Numbered from the stretch's first letter, positions 35,368-44,166 are shown. The stretch is 64,000 nt of DNA from Amedibacterium intestinale (GCF_010537335.1 NZ_AP019711.1:620001-684000), one strand, 5' to 3'. The notes: a model not told the origin generated them from the letters alone. Numbers and translations are program-made.

Positions 35368-35667
35368 ATGAAAAAAGATGATGGTTTTACAATATTAGAA
35401 ATGATGATTGTTTTATCAGTTATTGCGTTGATTTTTCTTTTAACGCTGCCCAATATACAGCAAAAGGAAGATATTATTAGAAATAAAGGATGCGAAGCTT
35501 TGACAGAGGTTGTAAACTCACAAATTTTGTTATATGAAATTGAAAATTTATCTCCGCCTACTACGATACAGCAGCTTATTAGCAAAGGATATTTAAAGCC
35601 AAGTCAGCAGCGCTGTCCAAGTGGAGATAAAATTACAATTGAAAATGGACAAGCTGTTGTCAGATAA
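35368..35667 (+). CDS. comGC: Major competence pseudopilin ComGC
   Basis: A 99-residue prepilin. A six-residue leader MKKDDG precedes the processing motif G-FTILEMMIV, with the hydrophobic helix IVLSVIALIFLLTLP immediately after it. The rest is a small globular domain (typical ComGC NKGCEALTEVVNSQ). GAGGAGAAG at 35354 precedes ATG 35368. A ComC-type prepilin peptidase, not present in this window, would cleave it. Its end overlaps comGD. Confidence 0.93.
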   Translation: MKKDDGFTILEMMIVLSVIALIFLLTLPNIQQKEDIIRNKGCEALTEVVNSQILLYEIENLSPPTTIQQLISKGYLKPSQQRCPSGDKITIENGQAVVR

Positions 35668-36040
35668 AGGTTTTACATTGCTGGAAATGATACTTGTTTT
35701 GAGTGTTGTTTGTGTTTTGCTGCTATTTGGCGGGGCGATTGTATCGAAAAATAAGACTGCATTTATTTATCAGATGAAAATCATAAGAGAAAATATAACA
35801 GAAACGCAGATAAAAGCTGTATCTGAAAAAGATAGAAAACAGATTCAATTTTTGTCTGATCGAGTTCTTATAGATGATAAAATTTTAAAATATCCAAAAG
35901 AAATGCAGTGTTCTTTTTTGGGTTTTCATTTTACAGAAAAAGGAACGATTTCAAAAGCAGGTACGACTACCTGTACAATGGAAGGTATAACAAGAAAGAT
36001 GGTGTTTCAGCTTGGAAGTGGACAAAGTGACATCCGATAA
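35645..36040 (+). CDS. comGD: Competence minor pseudopilin ComGD
   Basis: A 131-residue prepilin with the motif DKG-FTLLEMILV and the hydrophobic helix VLSVVCVLLLFGGAIV. ATG 35645 lies inside comGC; GTG 35621 is an alternative and neither has a strong ribosome site, suggesting coupling to comGC translation. It is a minor component of the competence pseudopilus, assigned by position and motif. Confidence 0.85.
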   Translation: MDKLLSDKGFTLLEMILVLSVVCVLLLFGGAIVSKNKTAFIYQMKIIRENITETQIKAVSEKDRKQIQFLSDRVLIDDKILKYPKEMQCSFLGFHFTEKGTISKAGTTTCTMEGITRKMVFQLGSGQSDIR

Positions 36041-36194
36041 TGGATTTGTGCTTATAGAAGCGTTGTTTTTACTCATGATTTCTATTGTTTTGGTACATTT
36101 AACCTTATCATTTTGTATGTCTTATGTACATTATGAAACAGTAGTGGATAACGTTTTTCAAAATAAAGAAATGGAGCTTATTTATGAAAGATGA
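36027..36194 (+). CDS. comGE: Competence minor pseudopilin ComGE-like
   Basis: A short protein of about 55 residues with the prepilin-type motif SDNG-FVLIEAL followed by one hydrophobic helix (LFLLMISIVLVHLTLSF). It has no ATG start: GTG 36027 is chosen because GGAAG lies eight bases upstream and the resulting six-residue leader matches ComGC and ComGF; TTG 36012 and GTG 36018 are alternatives. The assignment rests mainly on its place between comGD and comGF. It overlaps both neighbours. Confidence 0.7.
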   Translation: MTSDNGFVLIEALFLLMISIVLVHLTLSFCMSYVHYETVVDNVFQNKEMELIYER

Positions 36195-36576
36195 TAGTGG
36201 TTTTACATTGCTGGAAGTATTAATTGCTTTACAGATTGTCCTAGTTTGTATGTTATTTGTTTTTCCTTGTGTGCATGCTATGAAAGTTTTAAGTGAAGAT
36301 AGCAGACAAACAGATGATGCAATGGCTTTATATTTTCTTCGAAGAGAATTGGCGGCAGCCAGCAGTATACATCTTTCTTCATCTGCATTGGACTATGAGG
36401 CTTTCAAAGAAGTGAAAAAGCTGCAATTGCATAATGGACGTTTAGTGTCCATGGCGGGATATGAGATATTTTTTCAAAATATTGATGATGCATCTTTTTA
36501 TGAAGAAAATAACTGTATATGGGTAAATTGGAAAAGAAAGGAACATGTGTATGAAGCGATTCTTGTATGCCGATGA
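36184..36576 (+). CDS. comGF: Competence minor pseudopilin ComGF
   Basis: A 130-residue prepilin with leader MKDDSG, motif G-FTLLEVLIAL and hydrophobic helix IVLVCMLFVFPCV. The globular C-terminal part includes LRRELAAASS and GYEIFFQN. It overlaps comGE by 11 bases and comGG by 26, so the whole pseudopilin set is probably translated by coupling. Confidence 0.85.
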   Translation: MKDDSGFTLLEVLIALQIVLVCMLFVFPCVHAMKVLSEDSRQTDDAMALYFLRRELAAASSIHLSSSALDYEAFKEVKKLQLHNGRLVSMAGYEIFFQNIDDASFYEENNCIWVNWKRKEHVYEAILVCR

Positions 36577-36961
36577 TGGATTTTTCAGTGTTTATGCCAT
36601 GCTTTTATTAAGCATTGCCATGCTGTTTTCAACTTTTCTTTTTTGTAAGATACATACTGCTTATACGATGACGAAATTATCCTATAGTGATATTTTTGTT
36701 TTATATAAAGTGAATTCCTATTTAAAGCAAAATCCAGAAGAAGTGCCAGATGAAATGATGAATGAGGAAAATGAAGAAAGCCTGGAAGATTCTAATATAA
36801 CAGAAGAAGAATTGTTTTATAATGATGCATATATTTTTATTACATATGATGATCAGGAAGCTATTTGTAAAGTAAAGGAAAAAAACCAAAGTTATGTTAT
36901 GTATATTACTTATAATAAGCAGGAAAAAAAGATTTTAGCGTATAGATATGAACAAATGTGA
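36551..36961 (+). CDS. comGG: Competence minor pseudopilin ComGG-like
   Basis: About 136 residues with a prepilin-like N-terminus (YADDG-FFSVYAML) and hydrophobic helix MLLLSIAMLFSTFLF. The glutamate at position +5 of mature pseudopilins is absent, which fits ComGG-type tip proteins. The C-terminal half is very acidic (NEENEESLEDSNITEEE). ATG 36551 is favoured over 36545 by spacing from AAAGGA. Assigned by position as the last comG pseudopilin. Confidence 0.7.
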   Translation: MKRFLYADDGFFSVYAMLLLSIAMLFSTFLFCKIHTAYTMTKLSYSDIFVLYKVNSYLKQNPEEVPDEMMNEENEESLEDSNITEEELFYNDAYIFITYDDQEAICKVKEKNQSYVMYITYNKQEKKILAYRYEQM

Positions 36962-36988
36962 AAAACTATAGTAACAGGAGGGATACAC

Positions 36989-37135
36989 ATGACGCTTTTC
37001 GTTAGTACTTTGGCGTTTTTCTTGTTCCTGCTTTTAGGAAAAGTACTGTTGTTTATAAACGAAGCTTTTTATATCTTGGTTTTGTTATATGTGCTGTATT
37101 TATTCTTGTTAAAGTTTTTTCACTTGTCAGTGTAG
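36989..37135 (+). CDS. Small hydrophobic ORF after comGG (48 residues, possibly frameshifted)
   Basis: ATG 36989 is preceded by AGGAGGG at an ideal distance and reads 48 residues that are almost wholly hydrophobic (two possible membrane helices), ending at 37135. A second, overlapping frame is open from 37006 to 37209 (67 codons, no start codon) and also reads as a membrane protein with more natural charged residues (FRKSTVVYKR). The locus may be one small membrane gene with a frameshift near 37005, or a true short protein. Function unknown. Confidence 0.4.
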   Translation: MTLFVSTLAFFLFLLLGKVLLFINEAFYILVLLYVLYLFLLKFFHLSV

Positions 37136-37248
37136 CTTATCTTTATATGTCTTCCTTTATTTCCATGATGCTTTATATAGATACGTTACGTTTTAAAAGT
37201 CTTTTTTAGCTTTTTCTTTTGGTTTTCTAGCAGTTTTGTAGAAAAAAA

Positions 37249-37276
37249 TTGACAAATACCGCAAAACCATTAAAAT
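37249..37276 (+). promoter_or_regulatory. Probable promoter of efp
   Basis: TTGACA 37249-37254 and TAAAAT 37271-37276 with a 16-base spacer, 40 bases upstream of ATG 37316. Confidence 0.65.
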
Positions 37277-37315
37277 AAGAACAGTAATGTTATAAACAAG
37301 GAAAGGTGAATAAAG

Positions 37316-37876
37316 ATGATCAGTTCAAATGATTTGAAACCAGGTATGACCATTCAGCAGGATGGAGAGTTGTTTATTGTTTTGGAACAGAGTCAAAATA
37401 AAACTGCACGTTCTGCTATGGTTGTTAAGGCAAAAGTTAGAAATTTAAGAACAGGTTCTAATGTAGAACTATCCTGGGGAGGCGGAGATAAGATTCAGCC
37501 TGCACAGATTGATAAAAAAGAAATGCAGTATTTATATGATACAGAAGACGCATTGGTATTCATGGATAATGAAACTTACGAACAAATAGAAATTCCTAAG
37601 GATCACTTGAAATGGGAAATTAATTTCTTAAAACCAAATGATAATGTAAATATTTCGATGTTTGAAGGAGAAATTCTTGGAATTATTCTTCCAGATAAGG
37701 TGTCTTTGCGCGTAGTAGAGTGTGAACCTGCGGTAAAAGGTGATACAGCTACTTCCGCTAGTAAAAATGCTGTGCTTGAATCTGGATTGGAAATCAAAGT
37801 TCCATTGTTCATCTCTCAGGATGAAATGATCGTTGTTTCTACTGCAGATGGGAAATATTCAGGAAGAGCTAAATAG
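37316..37876 (+). CDS. efp: Elongation factor P with Arg at position 32
   Basis: A 186-residue EF-P with the normal three-domain layout (KOW-like N domain, two OB folds) that relieves ribosomes stalled at proline runs. Ungapped comparison with the B. subtilis protein places R32 (in NKTARSAM) exactly where Lys-32 in PGKG is normally modified, and the flanking PG-G residues are also replaced (T-A-R-S). Other hallmarks such as MQYLY, ESGLEIKVPLFI and TADGKYSGR are intact. An AAGG ribosome site precedes ATG 37316. A terminator follows. Confidence 0.96.
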   Translation: MISSNDLKPGMTIQQDGELFIVLEQSQNKTARSAMVVKAKVRNLRTGSNVELSWGGGDKIQPAQIDKKEMQYLYDTEDALVFMDNETYEQIEIPKDHLKWEINFLKPNDNVNISMFEGEILGIILPDKVSLRVVECEPAVKGDTATSASKNAVLESGLEIKVPLFISQDEMIVVSTADGKYSGRAK

Positions 37877-37877
37877 T

Positions 37878-37903
37878 AAAAAAGCTGCTAGTCAGCTTTT
37901 TTT
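37878..37903 (+). terminator. efp terminator
   Basis: AAAAAAGCTG (37878-37887) / CAGCTTTTTTT (37893-37903), with the T tract forming part of the stem. Confidence 0.85.
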
Positions 37904-37990
37904 GTACAGTTTTTATGGAATTGTAAGAAAAGTAATATTCAATCTTTCTTATTTTTGTTATAATATACCTTAGATTAGGAGGTAGTGTAT

Positions 37991-38860
37991 ATGGAAAAAC
38001 TATCGCGAGTTAAAAAATATGAAAGTTTGCGTAAAGCAATTGAAATAGATAATAATATAGATGCTGCAGAAGATAGCAAGAGCAGTGAACAGGCATTAAA
38101 ATCTTTTGATTCCTCTATTTTTAAAAAAGCAGCAATAAAGGAAGAAACAGCTCCTAAACGCGCAAAAGAAGAAAAAGAAGTAGAGGGTAAAGAAAGCAGC
38201 ACGAGCGATACCTTTACCAATGAATATTTAGATGACTTTATCAAGGAAGTTAGAGACTACAATATTCGTAAAGGGAATCGACAAAGCGAAGATACACAGG
38301 TTGATATCTTATATCAGCTGAATGCAGAAAACAGAGCAAAACGGACACGTTATCTGCAGGAAATCAAAGATAAGCAGGATGATACTATTATAGAGCCGCT
38401 AAGTGATGAAGAAAATGGAAAACCTGTTTTAAGTAAAGAAGATTTAGCAAAAGAAGTTCAGCAGTTATTAATTGATGAGGATGTGCAGGGTTCCACATTC
38501 GATGAAGAAACACAAGATACAGATGTAGAAGAACTTAGCGAGAAACTTATGCAGACACAGCAAATTGATTTGCATCAAGCAGCTGCTTTAGTTCTTCCAA
38601 GTGATGATGAAGAAGAGGATATCGAAGATTCTGTTAAACCAAATGATGAGGAGGACTCTTTGCATAAAAAGCTGATTGAAGAAACACAGCAGCTTCGTGT
38701 ACAGCTGGATGAGTATGAAGGTGAGTTATCTGATTTAAGTAGTGGAGTAGAGAAAAATAATCGTATCTTAAATTTTATTTTATGTTTTTTGATTTTGGTA
38801 TTGCTTGTCATAATTGGATTTATCGGATATTATTTATGGCAGGCTACAGGAGGGTTTTAA
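37991..38860 (+). CDS. Unrecognised acidic protein with a single C-terminal membrane anchor
   Basis: A 289-residue protein I cannot place in a family. The first 250 residues are hydrophilic, rich in Asp/Glu/Lys, probably partly disordered and coiled coil (SLHKKLIEETQQLRVQLDEY near 220-240), with acid clusters such as PSDDEEEDIEDS. One hydrophobic helix (about residues 258-280, ILNFILCFLILVLLVIIGFIGYYLW in part) lies near the C-terminus, predicting a tail-anchored cytoplasmic protein. AGGAGG sets ATG 37991. It abuts cmk with no gap, so it is co-transcribed with cmk-der. Confidence 0.82.
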   Translation: MEKLSRVKKYESLRKAIEIDNNIDAAEDSKSSEQALKSFDSSIFKKAAIKEETAPKRAKEEKEVEGKESSTSDTFTNEYLDDFIKEVRDYNIRKGNRQSEDTQVDILYQLNAENRAKRTRYLQEIKDKQDDTIIEPLSDEENGKPVLSKEDLAKEVQQLLIDEDVQGSTFDEETQDTDVEELSEKLMQTQQIDLHQAAALVLPSDDEEEDIEDSVKPNDEEDSLHKKLIEETQQLRVQLDEYEGELSDLSSGVEKNNRILNFILCFLILVLLVIIGFIGYYLWQATGGF

Positions 38861-39517
38861 ATGAAATTTAATATAGCAATTGATGGACCAAGTGCAGCTG
38901 GTAAAAGTACAATTGCGAAGAAACTGGCAAAAGAATTAGGGTATGCACATTTAGATACAGGAGCGATGTATCGCTGTGTTGCTTACTTTTCAAAATTAAA
39001 AGATGTTTCTTTTGATGATGAAGAAAAAGTGGCTTCTTTGATTGATGCTATGCAGATTCACTTTGATGCACAGGGAAATGTATATCTTAATGATGAGAAT
39101 GTGTCTAATGAAATACGTAAAAACGAAATTTCCATGTTGACAAGTAAAATTTCTGCTTATCCTGCGGTAAGAGAAAAACTTGTTGCTATGCAGCAGAAAA
39201 TGGCAGAGCATAAAGGATATATAATGGATGGAAGAGATATTGGAACCGTTGTTTTACCAAATGCAGAAATAAAAGTATATATGGTGGCAAGTGTTAAAGC
39301 TCGCGCAGATCGTAGATATAAAGAATATGTAGAAAAACAAATAGAAGCAGATTACGATACGATTTATAAAGATATCGAACAGCGTGATTATCAGGACATG
39401 AATCGCAAAACATCACCATTAAAAAAAGCAGATGATGCTGTTGAAATAGATACATCAGATATGAGTATTGAGGAAGTTGTAAATACGATTCGCAGACTGC
39501 TTCCAGCAGAAGTTTAA
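38861..39517 (+). CDS. cmk: Cytidylate kinase
   Basis: A 218-residue nucleoside monophosphate kinase that phosphorylates CMP and dCMP. The P-loop GPSAAGKST is at about residues 9-17, LDTGAMYR follows, and [12 protein letters not shown] and RRYKEY carry substrate-binding residues. It starts one base after the stop of the acidic membrane protein and is followed 13 bases later by der; B. subtilis likewise has cmk close to der. Confidence 0.96.
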   Translation: MKFNIAIDGPSAAGKSTIAKKLAKELGYAHLDTGAMYRCVAYFSKLKDVSFDDEEKVASLIDAMQIHFDAQGNVYLNDENVSNEIRKNEISMLTSKISAYPAVREKLVAMQQKMAEHKGYIMDGRDIGTVVLPNAEIKVYMVASVKARADRRYKEYVEKQIEADYDTIYKDIEQRDYQDMNRKTSPLKKADDAVEIDTSDMSIEEVVNTIRRLLPAEV

Positions 39518-39530
39518 AGGAGGATCTTTT

Positions 39531-40841
39531 ATGATTAGTGGTATTTTAGCAATAGTAGGTCGTCCAAATGTTGGTAAATCTACGATTTTTAATCGTATTA
39601 TAGGGGAAAGAAAAAGTATCGTTGAGGATATCCCAGGAGTAACTCGTGATCGTATTTATGGAAAAGCAGAATGGCTTACAAAGGAATTTCGAGTAATTGA
39701 TACGGGTGGTATTCAGCTTGCAGATCAGCCTTTTCGTGATGAAATCAATATGCAGGTAGAAATTGCAATTGATGAAGCGGATGTGATTTTATTTGTAGTC
39801 AGTGGTAAAGATGGAATTACGATGGATGATGAGTATATTGCCAGACTTCTTCAAAAATCCAGAAAACCAATCGTTTTGGCTGTAAATAAAGTGGATGATT
39901 TTTCACAGAATGATGCAATTTATGAGTTCTATAACTTAGGTCTTGGAGATCCGATTGCAGTTTCTGCAGCGCATGGTATTGGTACTGGCGATATGCTGGA
40001 TGAAATCGTTAAGGCTTTTCCGGATAAGCAGCAAAAAGAATATGAGGGTATGACTCGTTTCTGTCTAATAGGTAGACCAAATGTTGGGAAAAGTTCCTTA
40101 GTAAATGCAATATTAAATCAGGAACGTGTTATTGTATCAGATATTGAGGGAACAACACGTGATGCCATTGATACGCCTTTTAAACGTGAAGGAAAAGATT
40201 ATGTTGTTATTGATACAGCAGGAATACGTAAAAAAGGAAAAGTCTATGAAAATATAGAAAAATACTCTGTTTTACGTGCTATGGCAGCAATTGAAAGAAG
40301 TGATGTTGTTCTTGTAGTAATTGATGGAGAAACAGGTATTCGCGATCAGGATAAACATGTGGCAGGATATGCACATGAAGCTGGAAAAGGGGTCATCATT
40401 GTTTATAACAAATGGGATGCTGTAGACAAAGATGAGCAGACGATGCAGAAAATCGAAAAAGAAATTCGTGCACAGTTCCTATATCTAAGCTATGCACCAA
40501 TATTATTTGTATCTGCGCTTAAAAAACAGCGTATCCATACACTTCTTCCGGCAATTGATGAAGTGCATGATTATTCAGTTCTTCGTATTCAGACAAACGT
40601 ATTGAATGAAGTAATTATGGATGCACAGTTAATGACACCACCTCCTACACATAAAGGAAAACGATTAAAAATTTATTATGCATCTCAGGTATCGGTAGCA
40701 CCTCCTACAATTGTGTTATTTGTAAATGACCCAGAATTGCTGCATTTCAGTTATAAACGTTACCTGGAAAACTGTTTGCGTGATGCATTTGCCTTTACAG
40801 GAACGACAATTCGTATCCTGGCAAGAGAAAGAAATAGATAA
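39531..40841 (+). CDS. der: GTPase Der (EngA)
   Basis: A 436-residue ribosome-assembly GTPase with two G domains in tandem: the first with [16 protein letters not shown] and NKVD, the second with [16 protein letters not shown] and NKWD, followed by a KH-like C-terminal domain (about residues 350-436). It is needed for 50S maturation. AAAGGAGG precedes ATG 39531. A terminator overlaps its stop codon. Confidence 0.97.
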   Translation: MISGILAIVGRPNVGKSTIFNRIIGERKSIVEDIPGVTRDRIYGKAEWLTKEFRVIDTGGIQLADQPFRDEINMQVEIAIDEADVILFVVSGKDGITMDDEYIARLLQKSRKPIVLAVNKVDDFSQNDAIYEFYNLGLGDPIAVSAAHGIGTGDMLDEIVKAFPDKQQKEYEGMTRFCLIGRPNVGKSSLVNAILNQERVIVSDIEGTTRDAIDTPFKREGKDYVVIDTAGIRKKGKVYENIEKYSVLRAMAAIERSDVVLVVIDGETGIRDQDKHVAGYAHEAGKGVIIVYNKWDAVDKDEQTMQKIEKEIRAQFLYLSYAPILFVSALKKQRIHTLLPAIDEVHDYSVLRIQTNVLNEVIMDAQLMTPPPTHKGKRLKIYYASQVSVAPPTIVLFVNDPELLHFSYKRYLENCLRDAFAFTGTTIRILARERNR

Positions 40842-40862
40842 AGAGCGAAAGCTCTTTTTTTT
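40840..40862 (+). terminator. Terminator of the cmk-der operon
   Basis: AAAGAGC (40840-40846), GAAA tetraloop, GCTCTTT (40851-40857), then T residues. Confidence 0.9.
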
Positions 40863-40952
40863 AAATGAAAAATACCTAGTAATATTTTATAAAAACATGT
40901 ATAATAAGGTACGCATTTGCTATTAAATTATAAAAAATGTCAGGAGGTAGCT

Positions 40953-42548
40953 ATGGCTGATTATATTAATGAAATAAAGCGAAGAAGAACATTCGCAATT
41001 ATATCTCACCCTGATGCCGGTAAAACTACACTAACAGAAAAACTGTTATTATATGGTGGTGCTATATTGCAGGCAGGGAGTGTTAAAGGAAAAAAAGCAA
41101 ATAAACATGCTGTTAGTGACTGGATGGAAATAGAAAAACAAAGGGGAATTTCAGTAACAAGTTCTGTTCTTCAGTTTGAATATAATGATTTTTGTATAAA
41201 CATTCTAGATACACCAGGACATCAGGATTTCTCTGAAGATACCTATCGTACACTGATGGCTGCAGATTCAGCTGTTATGGTTATCGATGCAAGTAAAGGT
41301 GTAGAAGCTCAGACAAAAAAACTGTTTAAAGTATGTTTGCTTCGTAAAATTCCTATTTTTACTTTTATTAATAAAATGGATCGTGCAGCTATGGATCCTT
41401 TTAAGTTAATGGAACACATTGAAAGTGAACTTGGTATTTCTACATATGCAATGAACTGGCCAATTGGATCAGGGAAAGAATTTAAAGGTGTATACGAACG
41501 TGATAATAAACGTATTATAGCTTTTCATGGTGGAGATCATGGTATGAAAGCTGCAGAAGTTACAGAAGGCAGCTTACAGGATGATACATTCCGTTCTATT
41601 TTAGGCGATCATTTCTTTGAACAATTAAAAGAAGATAGCGAATTATTAGATATCGCCAGTACAGAGTTTGATCAGGAATTAATTAGCAAGGGAGAATTAA
41701 CTCCTGTATTCTTTGGCAGCGCTTTAACGAATTTTGGTGTTGAGCCATTTTTATCACATTTCCTTGATATGACAACAAGTCCTCTTCCTAGAGAATCATC
41801 AAACGGGTTTATTGATCCATTGGATGAGCATTTTTCAGCGTTTGTATTTAAAATTCAGGCAAATATGAATAAGGCACATCGTGATCGTATTGCCTTCATG
41901 CGTATCTGCAGTGGAAAATTTGAAAAAGGAATGGAAGTTACTCATATTCAAGAAAATAAGAAAATCCGTTTATCTCAGCCGCAGCAATTTATGGCACAGG
42001 ATAGAGAAATTGTAGAAGAAGCTTATGCGGGAGATGTTATCGGTGTATTTGATCCAGGTATTTTTTCGATTGGAGATACTTTGTGTGATCCGTCAATGAA
42101 ATTTACATTTAAGAAAATACCTACTTTTGCCCCAGAACATTTTGCTCGTGTTACGCAGAAAGATACAATGAAACGTAAGCAGTTTACGAAAGGAATTAAC
42201 CAGATTGCCCAGGAAGGGGCAATTCAGGTATTCCAGCAAATTGATGCCGGTATGGAAGAAATTATTGTTGGTGGTGTTGGTGTACTTCAGTTTGATGTTT
42301 TAGAACAGCGATTAAAAAGTGAATACAATGTAGAAATTAAACTGGAAATTCTACCTTATCAGTGTGTAAGATGGATTGATGATCAAACGATTGATCCACA
42401 TACTTTAAATTTAACATCTGATTCTAAACGTGTAAAAGATTTAAAAGGTAGAAACCTAATTATCTTTATGAATAACTGGGGTATCAAGTGGGCACTTGAT
42501 CAGAATAAAAATCTTTCTCTTAGTGAATTTGGTAATATGGATGAATAA
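40953..42548 (+). CDS. prfC: Peptide chain release factor 3
   Basis: A 531-residue translational GTPase that recycles RF1/RF2 from terminated ribosomes. G1 SHPDAGKTTLTEKL is at about residues 16-29, G3 DTPGHQDFSEDTYRTL and G4 NKMDR follow, and the RF3 C-terminal domain is present (VGVLQFDVLEQRLKSEY). ATG 40953 is supported by CAGGAGG; an in-frame TTG at 40917 is less likely. It is monocistronic, with terminators on both sides. Confidence 0.96.
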   Translation: MADYINEIKRRRTFAIISHPDAGKTTLTEKLLLYGGAILQAGSVKGKKANKHAVSDWMEIEKQRGISVTSSVLQFEYNDFCINILDTPGHQDFSEDTYRTLMAADSAVMVIDASKGVEAQTKKLFKVCLLRKIPIFTFINKMDRAAMDPFKLMEHIESELGISTYAMNWPIGSGKEFKGVYERDNKRIIAFHGGDHGMKAAEVTEGSLQDDTFRSILGDHFFEQLKEDSELLDIASTEFDQELISKGELTPVFFGSALTNFGVEPFLSHFLDMTTSPLPRESSNGFIDPLDEHFSAFVFKIQANMNKAHRDRIAFMRICSGKFEKGMEVTHIQENKKIRLSQPQQFMAQDREIVEEAYAGDVIGVFDPGIFSIGDTLCDPSMKFTFKKIPTFAPEHFARVTQKDTMKRKQFTKGINQIAQEGAIQVFQQIDAGMEEIIVGGVGVLQFDVLEQRLKSEYNVEIKLEILPYQCVRWIDDQTIDPHTLNLTSDSKRVKDLKGRNLIIFMNNWGIKWALDQNKNLSLSEFGNMDE

Positions 42549-42576
42549 AGCATGAGATTGTCTTATGCTTTTTTTC
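42547..42576 (+). terminator. prfC terminator
   Basis: AAAGCATGAGA (42547-42557), TTG loop, TCTTATGCTTT (42561-42571) and a T tract; all 11 positions pair, one as G-T. Confidence 0.9.
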
Positions 42577-42578
42577 TT

Positions 42579-42607
42579 GCATATTTTTCATCTTTCTTTC
42601 ATACAGT
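42579..42607 (+). promoter_or_regulatory. Sigma-E-type promoter of spoIVA
   Basis: GCATATT (42579-42585), a 14-base spacer and CATACAGT (42600-42607) match the mother-cell sigma-E consensus (about KMATATT-N14-CATACAMT). spoIVA is a sigma-E gene in B. subtilis. The SigE gene itself is not in this window. Confidence 0.75.
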
Positions 42608-42632
42608 TAGAATGACTAAGGGAGGATAAAAG

Positions 42633-44111
42633 ATGGATACCACAGAAATACTAAAAAATATTGCACAAAGATGCGGTGGTGATATATACCTTGGAGTTGT
42701 AGGGCCTGTACGTGTTGGAAAATCTACGTTTATACGTGAATTTATGGAAAAAGCAGTGATTCCTTATGTAAATGATGAATATGAAAAAGCACGTATGATT
42801 GATGAATTACCACAGGCTGGTATGGGTAAAACGATTATGACAACAGAGCCAAAGTTTGTGCCCAATACAGCTGCATCGATTACTTTTGATGATGGATTTC
42901 ATGTTAATGTAAGACTGGTTGACTGTGTAGGTTATGTCATTCCAGAAGCAAAAGGCTATAAGGATGAGGATGGTGTGCGTATGGTGCGTACGCCATGGAG
43001 TGAAGAACCTATACCATTTCATGAAGCTGCAAAAACAGGAACACAAAAGGTTATTCAGGATCACTCTACAATTGGAATCGTGGTGACAACCGATGGAAGT
43101 ATCTCTGATTTAAGCAGAGAAGCGTATATTGAAGCAGAAGCAGAAGTCATTGATGAATTAAAATCCATTGGCAAACCATTCATTGTTATTGTAAATAGCA
43201 AGGATATACATTCACCAACTTGTACAAGTGTAGTATCGAAATTAAAAGATAAATACGATGTGCCAGTTTTAGCCGTAGCCGTTAACCATATGAGCGAACA
43301 GGATATACATGATATTTTAAGAGAGGCATTATATGAATTCCCAGTTTCTGAAATTAATATTAATATGCCTAAGTGGGTTGCGGTTTTAAGTGATGAGCAC
43401 TGGCTGAAGAAGAGTTTTCAGGAATCAATTGAACAAAGTATGTCAAGTGTAGAAAGATTAAGGGAAGTAGAAGCAATTAGTGATGTGTTAAATGAAAATG
43501 AATATATTGAAAGCAGCAATTTATCTACAATCGATACAGGGCAGGGAATTGTTCATGTTGATATTACGGTACGGGCAGGACTTTATAATGAAGTATTAAA
43601 AGAAATCATCGGTAAAGATATTAAAGATAAAGCTGAATTGATGGAGCTAATGCAGGAATACAGTAAAGCGAAAAAAGAGTATGATACGATTAGTTCTGCC
43701 TTGCAGATGGTAAAACAGACGGGATATGGTTTTGCCAGCGCATCATTACAAGATATTCAATTAAGCAAACCGGAAATTATTAAACAGGGAAGCAGGTATG
43801 GAGTAAAGTTAAAGGCTATTGCGCCTAGCATTCACATGATCAAAGTTGATGTGGAAAGCAGTTTTGAACCGATTATTGGTTCAAAGCAGCAAAGTGAAGA
43901 GTTAGTAAAATATTTGCTTCGAGACGATGGCACAAATGATGACTCTATCTGGGATAGTGATATCTTTGGAAGAAAATTATCAGATTTAATTAGAGATGGA
44001 TTAAATGCGAAACTTTCAATGATTCCAGAAGCTGCGCGTGTTCGTTTACAGGATATTCTTACAAAACTTGTGAATAAAGGAAAAGGAAATGTAATCGCTA
44101 TTGTATTATAA
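42633..44111 (+). CDS. spoIVA: Stage IV sporulation protein A (spore coat morphogenetic ATPase)
   Basis: A 492-residue ATPase that polymerises on the forespore surface and founds the spore coat. It starts with the typical DTTEILKNIAQRCGGDIYLG and has Walker A GPVRVGKST at about residues 25-33. The DCVGY and NSKD motifs follow in the nucleotide-binding domain, and the C-terminal middle and anchoring domains are full length. AGGGAGGA precedes ATG 42633. The spoIVA-hup order is as in B. subtilis. Confidence 0.96.
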   Translation: MDTTEILKNIAQRCGGDIYLGVVGPVRVGKSTFIREFMEKAVIPYVNDEYEKARMIDELPQAGMGKTIMTTEPKFVPNTAASITFDDGFHVNVRLVDCVGYVIPEAKGYKDEDGVRMVRTPWSEEPIPFHEAAKTGTQKVIQDHSTIGIVVTTDGSISDLSREAYIEAEAEVIDELKSIGKPFIVIVNSKDIHSPTCTSVVSKLKDKYDVPVLAVAVNHMSEQDIHDILREALYEFPVSEININMPKWVAVLSDEHWLKKSFQESIEQSMSSVERLREVEAISDVLNENEYIESSNLSTIDTGQGIVHVDITVRAGLYNEVLKEIIGKDIKDKAELMELMQEYSKAKKEYDTISSALQMVKQTGYGFASASLQDIQLSKPEIIKQGSRYGVKLKAIAPSIHMIKVDVESSFEPIIGSKQQSEELVKYLLRDDGTNDDSIWDSDIFGRKLSDLIRDGLNAKLSMIPEAARVRLQDILTKLVNKGKGNVIAIVL

Positions 44112-44127
44112 AATCTCATAGTTTTTA

Positions 44128-44153
44128 TAGGCTTCTATTGAAAAACAAGCCTA
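44128..44153. repeat. Inverted repeat overlapping the hup promoter
   Basis: TAGGCTT (44128-44134) and AAGCCTA (44147-44153) are perfect inverted arms separated by 12 bases that contain part of the -35 element. No T tract follows, so it looks more like an operator or a weak terminator of spoIVA. Confidence 0.45.
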
Positions 44154-44166
44154 CCAATGGTATGAT
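44138..44166 (+). promoter_or_regulatory. Probable promoter of hup
   Basis: TTGAAA 44138-44143, a 17-base spacer and TATGAT 44161-44166. Confidence 0.65.
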
